This document shows positions 28,208 to 37,077 of a stretch of 64,000 bases of DNA, piece after piece. Numbering within the stretch: position 1 is the first letter of the stretch; every line of letters begins with the position of its first letter. The notes under the pieces are model-generated. The model worked only from the letters and a program-made list of their open reading frames with translations. It ran no database searches and was not told the origin of the DNA. The DNA comes from Mesorhizobium sangaii (GTDB lineage Bacteria; Pseudomonadota; Alphaproteobacteria; Rhizobiales; Rhizobiaceae): assembly GCF_014207355.1 (NCBI RefSeq), contig NZ_JACHEF010000004.1, forward strand, positions 310,001 through 374,000. Reading direction: 5' to 3'. A program made the position numbers and the translations under genes.

Positions 28208-28513
28208 CTACTCTTCCGGTTCGGTCGTGAACAGCAGCGGATAGCCCTTGGCCTTACCGGCATCGGTCGCCCGTGTCGCCTTGGTCTCGGCGACATCCTT
28301 GGTGAAGACGGCAACGACGCAGACGCCGCGCCGATGGGCGGTGATCATGATCCTGTGAGCCTGGTCTTCGCTGAGCTTGAACTCGCCCTTCAGCACCGTC
28401 ACCACGAATTCGCGCGGCGTGAAATCGTCATTGATGAGGATGACCTTGTAGAGCTTTGGCCGCTCGGTCTGCGCCTTGACCTGGGTACGCGGCTTTGTGG
28501 TGATTTCAGGCAT
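28208..28513 (-). CDS. clpS: ATP-dependent Clp protease adaptor ClpS (ClpS2 type)
   Basis: The 101-residue protein delivers N-degron substrates to ClpAP. The core reads YKVILINDDFTPREFVVTVL (the NDDxTPxEFV motif), followed by HRIMITAHRRGVCVVAVFTKDVAETK. It is not next to clpA, and the sequence is closer to the second ClpS of rhizobia. The ATG at 28513 was preferred over a TTG 12 bases upstream. Its stop faces the end of the MoxR operon, two bases away. Confidence 0.92.
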   Translation of the reverse strand: MPEITTKPRTQVKAQTERPKLYKVILINDDFTPREFVVTVLKGEFKLSEDQAHRIMITAHRRGVCVVAVFTKDVAETKATRATDAGKAKGYPLLFTTEPEE

Positions 28514-28651
28514 CCGAACCGACAATTTTGCGCAATCGACCTGGCCCGCATTCTGACACCAGCGAATTCAGCCGTCCATTTTGATTGACGCGCAAAGCCG
28601 ATCGGGCTGGCGCCGCCATCCACGACTATGTGGGAAAGTGTCGGTTGCCGT

Positions 28652-29017
28652 TCAACGGTCTTGGCGGCCGAACATGCGGCGGCCGGGAAGCTGCCGCGCG
28701 GCTGTGACGGACGGCATATCGGACCGAAAGCGGTTTCCACCCGCATCCGCCCGGCGTTCCAGCCATGCCGCGATCGGCCACGCGACGACGCAGATCAGCG
28801 TTGTGCCGGTGAGCACGATCAGCACCCAGGTCTGTGCCGGCGTGATGTAGTCCCAGTTGGTGGAAATCGCCGGTGCGAACAGCGAAGGCTCGGTGCGTCC
28901 GCTTGCCGGATCGGGCACCGGGCTGGCGGTGAGCAGGATCAGCACCCTGGCGGCGCCGGTGGCGACCAGACCGCCAAGCACCATCGAACGCAGAGTGGAC
29001 GAAAGCCGCTTCTTCAT
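28652..29017 (-). CDS. Hypothetical membrane protein, 121 residues
   Basis: Two membrane helices are visible (about residues 10-30, MVLGGLVATGAARVLILLTA, and 64-84, TWVLIVLTGTTLICVVAWPIAAW), separated by a Pro- and Ser-rich periplasmic or cytoplasmic loop, with a basic C-terminal tail. The family is not recognised. It is transcribed toward clpS. Confidence 0.55.
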   Translation of the reverse strand: MKKRLSSTLRSMVLGGLVATGAARVLILLTASPVPDPASGRTEPSLFAPAISTNWDYITPAQTWVLIVLTGTTLICVVAWPIAAWLERRADAGGNRFRSDMPSVTAARQLPGRRMFGRQDR

Positions 29018-29230
29018 GCGGATTGTCCTACATGGCCGGCATTGCAAACGGGTTAAAGTCGGTCGGGGCGGAAGCTGCCGGCGCGAGGCTTCGGCCAAAC
29101 ATCGGTAGGCTGACCGTCCGCTACATCGCCGAAATCAGGGCTTGCAGCGGTCGGACAGGAAGAAGGCCGCCCCAGCCGAAAAACAACTGGAACGGCCTTG
29201 TGGCGGACGGGCAGTTATGCCCGATCTGGA

Positions 29231-29464
29231 TTAAGCCTTCGGGGCGTCCTTCTTGACGGCCTTCGTCGGAGCCTTCTTGTGCTTCTTGGTCTTCTTGACG
29301 ACCTTCTTCGGAGCAGTCTTGGCCGGGGCGGCAGTAGCCGGAGCGGTGGTGGTCGTCGAAGCAGCCGGAGCAGCGGTCGTGGTGGCAGCGGCGTTACCGA
29401 GAGCCGGCATCGCGAAGGCGAGAGCGACGGCGAGACCGGTTGCGGAGAGGATGGACTTCTTCAT
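29231..29464 (-). CDS. Small exported Ala/Thr/Lys-rich protein
   Basis: The 77-residue protein has a signal peptide (residues 1-25, ending ALGNAAA), an Ala-Thr-Pro middle part and a strongly basic tail (KKVVKKTKKHKKAP). Composition resembles acid-shock (Asr-like) and histone-H1-like tails. A mature peptide this basic would bind nucleic acid, acidic polysaccharide or membrane lipids in the periplasm, which is inference. Function is unknown. Confidence 0.7.
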   Translation of the reverse strand: MKKSILSATGLAVALAFAMPALGNAAATTTAAPAASTTTTAPATAAPAKTAPKKVVKKTKKHKKAPTKAVKKDAPKA

Positions 29465-29502
29465 GGCTTCACTTCCTTTTTTAGCGGGTCGAGTTTCGAG
29501 CG

Positions 29503-29805
29503 TTACTGAACCGGGTCGTTCGGCGTCACTCCAAGCAGCTTCAAAGCGTTGGCGAGCATCCGGATGCCCTGTGCCTGTTTCTTGGCGGCGCAGTACCGGT
29601 TACCCTTTCTCTGAAGTGCCTTTGCCGCGGTGACCTGCGTTGCCGCGGCATGGGTTTCGAGGGCTTCATCAAATTGGTGGCTGAGATTGGCGCACCGTTC
29701 GCTCCGGGTGGTGAGCGTCACCTTTGCGTCCGATTGTTCGACAGCGGCAGTAACCAGGCCAATGCCCAGCAACGCACCCAACAAACTGATCGACAACCTT
29801 GGCAT
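29503..29805 (-). CDS. Hypothetical exported protein, 100 residues
   Basis: The signal peptide spans about residues 1-27 (RLSISLLGALLGIGLVTAAV). The mature part is helical with two Cys residues (RCANLSHQFDEAL; GNRYCAAKKQAQGIRMLANALKLLG), which could form a disulfide. The ATG at 29805 was selected because the signal peptide starts there. It lies just upstream of the Ala/Lys-rich gene on the same strand and may be cotranscribed with it. Family unknown. Confidence 0.6.
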   Translation of the reverse strand: MPRLSISLLGALLGIGLVTAAVEQSDAKVTLTTRSERCANLSHQFDEALETHAAATQVTAAKALQRKGNRYCAAKKQAQGIRMLANALKLLGVTPNDPVQ

Positions 29806-30040
29806 CGGTTTATCCGTAAACCCGGAGACTAGCGTCGCAGCCGATGACCTGACCGCCACGAGACCAGTTATGCCTTTGTATTTTTTCAGGAGTTTTTCTG
29901 AACTGTAGAATTTTGTTTCTGGATTGTGTCTGAGAAAGCCGGTGTGGGACGCATCATCCCCACTGGCCAACATATGGCCTGAATTCTATCGTGTGGGTTG
30001 CGACAGAACGGCTTGGCAATCAAACAATGACAGGGCTGCT

Positions 30041-30757
30041 GTGAAATCCGACGCACACATACTGATCGTCGACGACGACAAGGGCATCCGCGACCTGCTG
30101 CAGGAATTCTTCCAGAAACGGGGCCTGCACACCTCGGTTGCCGCCGACGGCACCGAGATGGAGGCCATCCTGCGCCGCGCCCAGGTGGACCTCATCGTCC
30201 TCGACGTGATGCTGCCCGGCAAGAGCGGGCTGGAACTGTGCCGCGACCTTCGCGCCCAGTATTCGACACCGATCATCATGCTGACCGCCGTCACCGAGAC
30301 CACCGACCGCGTGGTCGGCCTCGAGATGGGCGCCGATGACTATGTGCCCAAACCGTTCGACCCGCGCGAACTTCTGGCGCGCATCCGCGCGGTGCTGCGG
30401 CGCAACGGCGCCGCCGAGCCAAAGCGCGCCACCACCAAGCAGATATACCGCTTCGCCGGCTGGACGATGGACTGTTCGCGGCGCCGGCTGATCGCCCCCG
30501 ACGATGTCAGGGTCGAGCTGACCATGGCGGAATTCAACTTGCTGCAGACCTTCGTCAAGAGCGCGCAGCGCGTGCTGACGCGCGACCAGCTCATCGAACT
30601 GTCCGGCGGCGACAGCGACTATTCCTTCGACCGCAGCATCGACATCCTGGTCAGCCGGCTGCGGCGCAAGATGGAAGACGACCCGAAGACGCCCAAGCTG
30701 ATCCTGACCGTGCGCAGCGGCGGCTACCAGTTCCTGCCCGAGACGACCTCCGAATGA
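30041..30757 (+). CDS. OmpR-family response regulator
   Basis: The 238-residue protein has a receiver domain with phospho-acceptor Asp55 (DLIVLDVMLPGKSG), acidic residues DDD at 11-13 and a conserved Lys in the KPFDPRELL turn. The C-terminal winged helix ends GGYQFLPE, typical of OmpR/PhoB. It starts at GTG (30041) with a weak AGGG upstream and overlaps the histidine kinase start (ATGA). The two form a two-component system; the signal is unknown. Confidence 0.93.
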   Translation: MKSDAHILIVDDDKGIRDLLQEFFQKRGLHTSVAADGTEMEAILRRAQVDLIVLDVMLPGKSGLELCRDLRAQYSTPIIMLTAVTETTDRVVGLEMGADDYVPKPFDPRELLARIRAVLRRNGAAEPKRATTKQIYRFAGWTMDCSRRRLIAPDDVRVELTMAEFNLLQTFVKSAQRVLTRDQLIELSGGDSDYSFDRSIDILVSRLRRKMEDDPKTPKLILTVRSGGYQFLPETTSE

Positions 30758-32160
30758 GACGTTTCCTGCCGCAGACCTTGCCTGTCTGGGTGCTGCTGAT
30801 CGTCATCGCCGGCCTGCTGATCAGCCAGGTAGCGACCCTCTACATCGTGTCGCGCGACCGCGCCGCCGCCAACGACGTCGTCGACCTCTACCGTCTCAAC
30901 GACCGTGCTTTCTCACTTGTGCAGCTCATGCATGACGCCAGTCCGGAGCAACGCAAGGCGACAGCGACCGGCCTGTTCAATTCCACCTACGCGCTAACCA
31001 TCACGGACACGCCCGCTGTCACCTCGTCGATTGCCGGCGACGACGAACTGGCGGAGCTCGAAGACATCCTCGTCGGCAGGCTGTCGAAATTCGGCATCAC
31101 CGATGCGCGGGTGCGGCGCGACCCGGCGACGCGCGAGGCCGACGATGCCACCGGCATGGCGCCGGGACCGGATATCGGCCAGGTCGAGCGCGACCTCTTG
31201 GTGCTGGCCGCCGACTTCGCCCAGAGCGACAAGCTGACGGCGTCGCTGCGCTTTGCCGACGGCCAGTGGCTCAACTTCACCGAGCCCATCACGCCCGTCG
31301 GCCCGATCCTGAGCTTCGACAGCCTGCCGCTCTATTCGCTGATCGCAGGGCTTGTGGTGATCATGTCGATCTGGTCGCTGCGCCGGCTGACGGCGCCCTA
31401 CCGGATGATGGAAACCGCCGTGAACCGCATCGGCAAGGATCTGAAGAGCCCGCCGATCGCCGAGAGTGGCAGCCGCGAGGTGCGCGCTGCCGCCAAGGCG
31501 ATCAACGCCATGCAGGCCAGGTTGCGCGAATATGTCGAGGACCGCGAACATCTGGCGGCAGCGTTGGCACACGATCTGCGCACGCCGATGACACGGATGC
31601 GCCTGCGCCTGGAGCTGTTGCGCAAATCGGCGGTTCGCGAGGCGCTGGCGCACGACCTCGCCGATGTCGAGAGCATCGCCAGTTCGGTGATCGACTTCGC
31701 CACCTTCGAGGTGACCGAGGAAAAGAGCGAACGCATCGACTTCTGGTCGCTCGTGGAGTCGATCGCCGACAGCTATGACGACGTCTCCTTCGACGACGAC
31801 ACCCGCTCGCGTGGCCTGATCTGCATGGCACGGCCGGTCGCGCTCAGGCGTTGCGTCACCAATCTGATGCAGAACGCGATCACCTACGGCAAGAAGGCGC
31901 ATATCAGCCTGCGCCGCTCGGAGAACATGATCCTGCTCACCATCCGCGACGAAGGGCCGGGCATACCGCAGGCGCAGATCGACGCCGTGTTCGGCTCGTT
32001 CGTGCGCCTCGAACAATCCCGCAACCGCCAGACCGGCGGTCTCGGTCTCGGCCTGACCATTGCCCGCAATATCGCGCGGGCCGCCGGCGGCGAGATCAGC
32101 CTGTCCAACAACCCGGGCGGTGGCCTGCTGACGCAACTGCGCCTGCCGCTGGCGGCGTAG
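30754..32160 (+). CDS. Sensor histidine kinase (partner of the upstream regulator)
   Basis: The 468-residue kinase has membrane helices at about 11-31 and 192-210 enclosing a periplasmic sensor domain, a HAMP domain, a DHp box with phosphorylated His273 (ALAHDLRTPMTRMR), and an ATPase domain with N box (NLMQNAITYGKK), G1 (DEGPGIP) and G2 (GGLGLGLTIARNI). It starts within the regulator stop (ATGA). Confidence 0.94.
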   Translation: MRRFLPQTLPVWVLLIVIAGLLISQVATLYIVSRDRAAANDVVDLYRLNDRAFSLVQLMHDASPEQRKATATGLFNSTYALTITDTPAVTSSIAGDDELAELEDILVGRLSKFGITDARVRRDPATREADDATGMAPGPDIGQVERDLLVLAADFAQSDKLTASLRFADGQWLNFTEPITPVGPILSFDSLPLYSLIAGLVVIMSIWSLRRLTAPYRMMETAVNRIGKDLKSPPIAESGSREVRAAAKAINAMQARLREYVEDREHLAAALAHDLRTPMTRMRLRLELLRKSAVREALAHDLADVESIASSVIDFATFEVTEEKSERIDFWSLVESIADSYDDVSFDDDTRSRGLICMARPVALRRCVTNLMQNAITYGKKAHISLRRSENMILLTIRDEGPGIPQAQIDAVFGSFVRLEQSRNRQTGGLGLGLTIARNIARAAGGEISLSNNPGGGLLTQLRLPLAA

Positions 32161-32220
32161 GGCGATTTGGGACCACCAGGCAGCCTCCGCCGCAGCGGAA
32201 GCTGCAGACGAAGCCTGGCG

Positions 32221-33402
32221 CTACCGCCGCAGCACCGCGCTCAGCACGTCGCGGATGCCGATGGCGCCGACAAAGCGCGACTGGTCGTCGAAGAGTGCCA
32301 CGGGTGCGGTCTGCGAGCGGTGCATGGCCAGCATCACGGTTTTCAGTGAGGTGCCGGGGTTGGCCCAGAACACTTGGGCCGCTTCCTCCGACTGACCCTC
32401 GACATCGGCGCATGACACCCAGACCGCCGGCTTGCCGTCGCGTTCGGCCGCCGCCACCAGCCCGTGGTCGTCGATCTTGAAGCGCGTCGTCTTGCGCCGG
32501 TCGAGCCACACCCAGCCATTGTCGCCGTGCTCCAGGTCGCGACGGTCGCGCATCACGTTCCAGGCGGTCAGCACCGACAGCGGGTTCACATTGGCGATGA
32601 AGTCGCGGACATAGTCGTTGGCCGGCCGCAGCACGATGTCTTCCGGCGCGCCGGTCTGCACGATGCGCCCGCCTTCCATGATGGTGATGTGGCTGCCGAT
32701 CTTCAACGCCTCCTCGAGGTCGTGACTGACGAAGATGATGGTCTTCTTAAGCTCGGCCTGCAGCTGCAGCAATTCATCCTGCAGCTTGGTACGGATCAGC
32801 GGATCGAGCGCCGAGAACGGCTCGTCCATCAACAGGATCGGCGCCTCGGTGGCGAAGGCGCGGGCCAGGCCGACGCGCTGCTGCATGCCGCCCGAAAGCT
32901 CATGCGCGTATTTCTTCGACCACTGGTCGAGATTGACCAGCTTGAGCTGGCGATGGACCCGTTCCTTGCGCTCGGCTTCCGGCACGCCGGCAAGTTCGAG
33001 GCCGAGGCCGACATTCTCCTCCACCGTACGCCACGGCAGCAGGCCGAACTGCTGGAACACCATCGCCACCTGCTTCTGGCGCAGACGCCGCAAGGTCGCC
33101 GGGTCACAGGTGACGACATCGACGGTCTTGTCGCCGTCCTTGACCAGCACCTGGCCGCGCGACACCACGTTCAGCCTGTTGACGGCGCGCAGCAACGTCG
33201 ACTTGCCGGAACCCGACAGGCCCATCAGCACGGAAATCTCGCCCTCGTGGACGGTGAGGCTGGCCCCGGCGCAGCCGAGCACATTGCCGGTCTTCTCGAG
33301 GATCTCCGCACGGGTTGCGCCGGCATCGATCATCGCCAGCGAGCCGGCCTGGTCGGCGCCGAAGACGATATCGACGTTCTTGAAATCGACGGCGACGGTC
33401 AT
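32221..33402 (-). CDS. choV: Choline/glycine betaine ABC transporter ATP-binding protein
   Basis: This 393-residue ProV/ChoV-type ATPase has Walker A GLSGSGKST, signature LSGGMQQRVGLARA and Walker B ILLMDEPFSALDP. The C-terminal third is a CBS-like regulatory extension (VSCADVEGQSEEAAQVFWAN). It overlaps choW by four bases. Together with choW and choX it forms the high-affinity choline importer known from rhizobia, used for osmoprotection and as carbon and nitrogen source. Confidence 0.9.
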   Translation of the reverse strand: MTVAVDFKNVDIVFGADQAGSLAMIDAGATRAEILEKTGNVLGCAGASLTVHEGEISVLMGLSGSGKSTLLRAVNRLNVVSRGQVLVKDGDKTVDVVTCDPATLRRLRQKQVAMVFQQFGLLPWRTVEENVGLGLELAGVPEAERKERVHRQLKLVNLDQWSKKYAHELSGGMQQRVGLARAFATEAPILLMDEPFSALDPLIRTKLQDELLQLQAELKKTIIFVSHDLEEALKIGSHITIMEGGRIVQTGAPEDIVLRPANDYVRDFIANVNPLSVLTAWNVMRDRRDLEHGDNGWVWLDRRKTTRFKIDDHGLVAAAERDGKPAVWVSCADVEGQSEEAAQVFWANPGTSLKTVMLAMHRSQTAPVALFDDQSRFVGAIGIRDVLSAVLRR

Positions 33403-34253
33403 TTCTTGCCTCCAACGCCAATGCGGGTCATCCGGTCGAGCACGATGGCGAGCACGACGATTGCCAGGCCAGCCTCAAGCCCGAGGTCGATGCGGCGCGA
33501 GCCGAGCGCCCGGTTGATTTCGGTGCCGAGGCCGCCAGCGCCGATCAGCGCCGCGAACACCACCATCGACAGCGACAGCATGATCGACTGCGTCAGACCG
33601 GCCATGATGGTGGGTAGCGCCGAGGGCAGTTCCACCTTCCACAAAAGCTGGCTCTTGGTGGCGCCGAACGCCTCGCCGGCCTCGATGATCGACTTCGGCA
33701 CAGAGACGACGCCGAGATGGGTGAGCCTGACCGCGGTGGGGATGACGAAGATGATGGTGACGATGAGCCCGGGCGCATTGCCGAGGCCGAACAGCGTCAG
33801 CACCGGGATCAGGTAGACGAAGGTCGGCAGCGTCTGCATCAGGTCGAGCACCGGCAGCATAATGCGGTAGACCTTCGGCTTGTGCGCGGCCCAGATGCCG
33901 AGCGGCACGCCGATGGCCATGGCCATGGCTGCGGCCGCCACCACCAGCACCAGCGTCTGCACAGTTTGCTTCCACAGGTTCTGGTTGATGATGAAGATGA
34001 GGCCGAGGAAGACGCCGATGGCGAGCGGCCTCGAGCGCTGCAGCAGCCAGGCGATGGCGGCGATGACAAGCGCCAGCAGCACCGGCGGCACCAGCAGCAG
34101 GATGTCGACCAGCCCGTCGAGCAGGAAATTGAGGCCATTCGAAAAGGCCCTGAACACAGTGTCGAAATTGTCGGTCAGGAAGCCGAAGAACGCCTTTCCC
34201 CAAGCGCCGATCGGAATCTTGTGATCGACCATGAATTTCGAAATCGGATCCAT
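33399..34253 (-). CDS. choW: Choline/glycine betaine ABC transporter permease
   Basis: This 284-residue ProW-type inner-membrane permease contains the EAA-type motif EAGEAFGATKSQLLWKVELP. The N-terminal amphipathic part (DHKIPIGAWGKAFFGFLTDN) and six or so membrane helices match the ProW/ChoW family. It lies between choX (136-base gap holding a terminator-like hairpin) and choV. Confidence 0.9.
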   Translation of the reverse strand: MDPISKFMVDHKIPIGAWGKAFFGFLTDNFDTVFRAFSNGLNFLLDGLVDILLLVPPVLLALVIAAIAWLLQRSRPLAIGVFLGLIFIINQNLWKQTVQTLVLVVAAAAMAMAIGVPLGIWAAHKPKVYRIMLPVLDLMQTLPTFVYLIPVLTLFGLGNAPGLIVTIIFVIPTAVRLTHLGVVSVPKSIIEAGEAFGATKSQLLWKVELPSALPTIMAGLTQSIMLSLSMVVFAALIGAGGLGTEINRALGSRRIDLGLEAGLAIVVLAIVLDRMTRIGVGGKK

Positions 34254-34327
34254 ATCGCCCCTCTCATGCAGGAGACCGCCCTGCCCTCGGCCTCTGATGT
34301 CGCAACGTCATCTTGTCACAGGATATG

Positions 34328-34360
34328 AAAAAGGGCAGCCTTTTCTGGATGGCTGCCCCT
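34328..34360 (-). terminator. Terminator or attenuator hairpin between choX and choW
   Basis: Arms GGGCAGCC (34333-34340) and GGCTGCCC (34351-34358) enclose a 10-base loop and on the minus strand are followed by TTTTT (complement of 34328-34332). The hairpin sits inside the choXWV operon, 30 bases past the choX stop. Confidence 0.8.
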
Positions 34361-34389
34361 ATTTCGGTCACGCCGAAATCACAGTCGGC

Positions 34390-35325
34390 TCAGCTTCCGA
34401 GAGCGGTCTTGATCGCCGCCGCCGCATCGCCGCCGTCGAAGGTGGTCACCCCGGCGATCCACGGCTTGACCGCGTCCGGATTCTTCTTCAGCCAGTCGCT
34501 CGCCACCGTGTTGGCATCGCCGCCCTTGAGGATCGCGTCCATCATCTGGCCTTCCATGTCCAGATTGAACTTGAGATTGGCGATGAACTTGCCGGCATTC
34601 GGGCACTCCGTAGTGTAGCCCTTGCGCACATTGGTGAACACGGTGGCAGCGCCGAAGCCGCTGTCGCCCATGCCGTCGAGATAGGTGATCTTCATGGCGC
34701 CCATCACCGGATGCGGCGTCCAGCCGAGGAAGGCGATCCACTCATTGTTCTTCATCGACTGCTCGGCCTGCGTCAGCATGCCGGCTTCCGAGGATTCGAC
34801 CAGTTCGAAGCCTTCGAGATTGTCCTTCGGGTTCTTGATCATGTCGAGGATGATGCGGTTGCCGTCATTACCGGCCTCGATGCCGTAGATCTTGCCGTTG
34901 AACTTGTCCTTGAACTTGCCGATATCGGTCAGCGACTTGACGCCGGCATCCGCGACATAGGTCGGCACGACGATGCCGTAGCCGGCGCCGGTCAGGTTCG
35001 TGCTGATGGTCTCGACTGAGCCGTCGGCGGTGTAATCCTTGATGTCGTTGGTCATCGACGGCATCCAGTTGCCGAGGAAGACATCAAGATCCTTGTTCTT
35101 CAGCGACGCCATGGTCACCGGCACCGACAGCTGGATCGTCTGCGGCTCGTAGCCGAGCGCGGTCAGCAGAACGGAAGCGACACCGGTCGTCGCCTGGATG
35201 TCGGTCCAGCCGACATCGGAAAGACGCACCGCCTTGCAGCTTGCCGGATCGCCGGCGAAGGCAGCGCTCGTTGACAACAGAGCCGCCAGGCCGAGGCCGG
35301 CGACGAAGGAATTCATGCGCGACAT
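34390..35325 (-). CDS. choX: Choline-binding periplasmic protein
   Basis: This 311-residue OpuAC/ProX-like substrate-binding protein has a signal peptide MSRMNSFVAGLGLAALLSTS ending in AAFA. The mature N-terminus CKAVRLSDVGWTDIQATTGV carries one of the Trp residues of the aromatic cage, and VFLGNWMPSMTNDIKDY and the WTPHPVMGAMKITYLDG region supply the others. It is first in the operon choX-choW-choV. Choline is favoured over betaine by similarity to rhizobial ChoX. Confidence 0.9.
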   Translation of the reverse strand: MSRMNSFVAGLGLAALLSTSAAFAGDPASCKAVRLSDVGWTDIQATTGVASVLLTALGYEPQTIQLSVPVTMASLKNKDLDVFLGNWMPSMTNDIKDYTADGSVETISTNLTGAGYGIVVPTYVADAGVKSLTDIGKFKDKFNGKIYGIEAGNDGNRIILDMIKNPKDNLEGFELVESSEAGMLTQAEQSMKNNEWIAFLGWTPHPVMGAMKITYLDGMGDSGFGAATVFTNVRKGYTTECPNAGKFIANLKFNLDMEGQMMDAILKGGDANTVASDWLKKNPDAVKPWIAGVTTFDGGDAAAAIKTALGS

Positions 35326-35398
35326 AGATATTCTCCCATTGCGATTCTTTGGCGAAGCGAAGTTACGGTTTCTCTGCCCGCCTTGTTCTGTCAGCCAA

Positions 35399-35413
35399 AC
35401 ACCATTCTGGTGT
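35399..35413. promoter_or_regulatory. Palindrome in the choX-tdk intergenic region
   Basis: A perfect inverted repeat ACACCA-TTC-TGGTGT lies 74 bases upstream of choX, in the 259-base divergent region. It could be an operator for choX; no regulator is encoded beside it. Confidence 0.4.
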
Positions 35414-35497
35414 GGTTTCAAGCATTAAGGCAATCACGATGAACGGCGCAGGCTTGTCAATCAGCGACACGCTTCCAGCTTTTGCACCGTGCGGCTG

Positions 35498-35531
35498 TCG
35501 TTTTTTGGGGGCGGGGTTCGTTTTTTGGGGG
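35498..35531 (+). repeat. Two direct repeats 20 bp apart upstream of tdk
   Basis: TCGTTTTTTGGGGG occurs at 35498-35511 and 35518-35531, a spacing of about two helical turns, 54 bases before the tdk start. This could be a binding site or simply a local duplication. Confidence 0.6.
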
Positions 35532-35584
35532 AATGCGGTGGCGCCCCCTCCCCGCGCCTGGATAAGTCGGCTTAAAAGGGCAGC

Positions 35585-36196
35585 ATGGCCAAGCTCTACT
35601 TCCACTATGCGACGATGAACGCCGGCAAGACGACGATGCTGTTGCAGGCGTCGTACAATTATCGTGAGCGCGGCATGCGCACGATGCTGTTCGTCGCCGG
35701 CCACTACCAGAAGGGCGACAGCGGCCTGATCTCGTCGCGCATCGGCCTGGAGACGGAAGCCGAGATGTTCCGCGATGGCGACGATCTGTTCGCCCGCGTC
35801 GCCGATCATCATGAGCATACGACCGTGCATTGCGTCTTCGTCGACGAGGCGCAGTTCCTCGAGGAGGAGCAGGTCTGGCACCTCGCCCGCATCGCCGACC
35901 GGCTGAACATCCCGGTCATGTGCTACGGCCTGCGAACCGATTTCCAGGGCAAGCTGTTTTCCGGCTCGCGCGCGCTTCTGGCCATCGCCGACGATTTGCG
36001 CGAGGTGCGCACCATCTGCCGCTGCGGCCGCAAGGCGACGATGGTGGTGCGCCTCGGCCCCGACGGCAAGGTGGCACGTGAGGGCGAGCAGGTGGCGATC
36101 GGCAAGGACGTCTATGTCTCGCTCTGCCGCCGCCACTGGGAGGAAGAGATGGGCCGCGCCGCACCCGACGATTTCATCGGCTTCACCCAGGCCTGA
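35585..36196 (+). CDS. tdk: Thymidine kinase
   Basis: The 203-residue type II enzyme phosphorylates thymidine with ATP for pyrimidine salvage. The P-loop is MNAGKTTMLLQ, the lid and catalytic Glu region reads VFVDEAQFLEEEQV, and the zinc-binding site is formed by CRC (near residue 145) and CRRHW (near 181). Length and order are normal for bacterial Tdk. Confidence 0.95.
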   Translation: MAKLYFHYATMNAGKTTMLLQASYNYRERGMRTMLFVAGHYQKGDSGLISSRIGLETEAEMFRDGDDLFARVADHHEHTTVHCVFVDEAQFLEEEQVWHLARIADRLNIPVMCYGLRTDFQGKLFSGSRALLAIADDLREVRTICRCGRKATMVVRLGPDGKVAREGEQVAIGKDVYVSLCRRHWEEEMGRAAPDDFIGFTQA

Positions 36197-36213
36197 CAGG
36201 GCAACTGCCCAAT

Positions 36214-36258
36214 GCATGTCGCCCAAAAGTGCGCAGCGGTTTTGGGACAACGACATGC
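36214..36258. repeat. RIME-like palindromic repeat
   Basis: Outer arms GCATGTCG (36214-36221) and CGACATGC (36251-36258) and inner arms CCCAAAA/TTTTGGG form a strong cruciform or hairpin. The sequence CGCCCAAAAGTGCGCAGCGG is the standard rhizobial element of this kind. It lies between tdk and the cytochrome c gene. Confidence 0.85.
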
Positions 36259-36380
36259 GTAACAACAAAGGCCCCGGCCCGGTGTGGCGATGTCGGCAGG
36301 CCTCCAATCCCGCGACGATGCAGCGTTTGTTAAGGCCTCGGTCCTATAAGACCGCCAGCCAGAGCTCTCCGGGGTCAGTC

Positions 36381-36770
36381 ATGTTTCGAGCCGTCTCGTC
36401 TGCCAGCATTCTTCTCCTAGCCACCGCGCTTGCCGCTCATGCCGGCGGTGACCCGGCACTGGGCAAGCATGTCTTCAACCGGTGCATCTCCTGCCATGAA
36501 GCGGCCACCGACCGCGACAAGGTCGGCCCGCATCTGCTGGGCGTCGTCGGCCGCACCGCCGGCAGCGCCGAGAGCTTCCTTGGTCACTACTCCGAGGCGA
36601 TGAAGAGCGCCGGTGCTGGCGGCCTGGTCTGGGATGAAGCCAACCTCGCCGAATATCTCAAGGCGCCTCGGCTCAAGGTGCCCGGCAACAAAATGGACTT
36701 TGCCGGCCTGACCAACGACGACGACATCGCCAATGTCATTGCCTATCTGAAGGCCGATCCCAAGCCCTGA
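36381..36770 (+). CDS. Class I cytochrome c (cytochrome c2/c550 type)
   Basis: The 129-residue protein has a signal peptide (ASILLLATALAAHA) and the haem-binding motif CISCH near residue 36, followed by VGPHLLGVVGRTAG and the axial-Met segment NKMDFAGLTNDDDIANVIAYL. It is a small soluble periplasmic electron carrier that could take electrons from the bc1 complex or serve another oxidase, which is inference. Confidence 0.92.
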   Translation: MFRAVSSASILLLATALAAHAGGDPALGKHVFNRCISCHEAATDRDKVGPHLLGVVGRTAGSAESFLGHYSEAMKSAGAGGLVWDEANLAEYLKAPRLKVPGNKMDFAGLTNDDDIANVIAYLKADPKP

Positions 36771-37077
36771 GCAACAGCGCTGCGTCGCATGACGACGCCG
36801 GCTTCGCCGGATATCTTACGCCCACAGCTGGAATTCCACGGCGTCCGTGCCAGCGGAGATTGACTGCTTTGCCGGCACAGAAGTTCAATGACAGTTGAAC
36901 TACGCTTGGCCGGTAAGCTAATCACGCCATCACCACACCTTGATTGACTTTCAAGACCGTGGCGAATTCTTTTGTTTTCGGGGCGGGTCTTGTCTTGCGT
37001 CTTTCAATCCCCGGATGCCCCACATATATTCGCCGCTGTTCGCGACCAGCGACGTGATGCCGAAGCGGGAGGCCCCA
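36771..37077. other. 307-base intergenic region before the AAA+ operon
   Basis: A perfect inverted repeat AGTTCAA-N6-TTGAACT spans 36882-36901. A weak promoter-like pair CTTTCA (37001-37006) and CATATA (37023-37028) lies upstream of the first gene of the AAA+ operon. No coding sequence is apparent. Confidence 0.45.
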
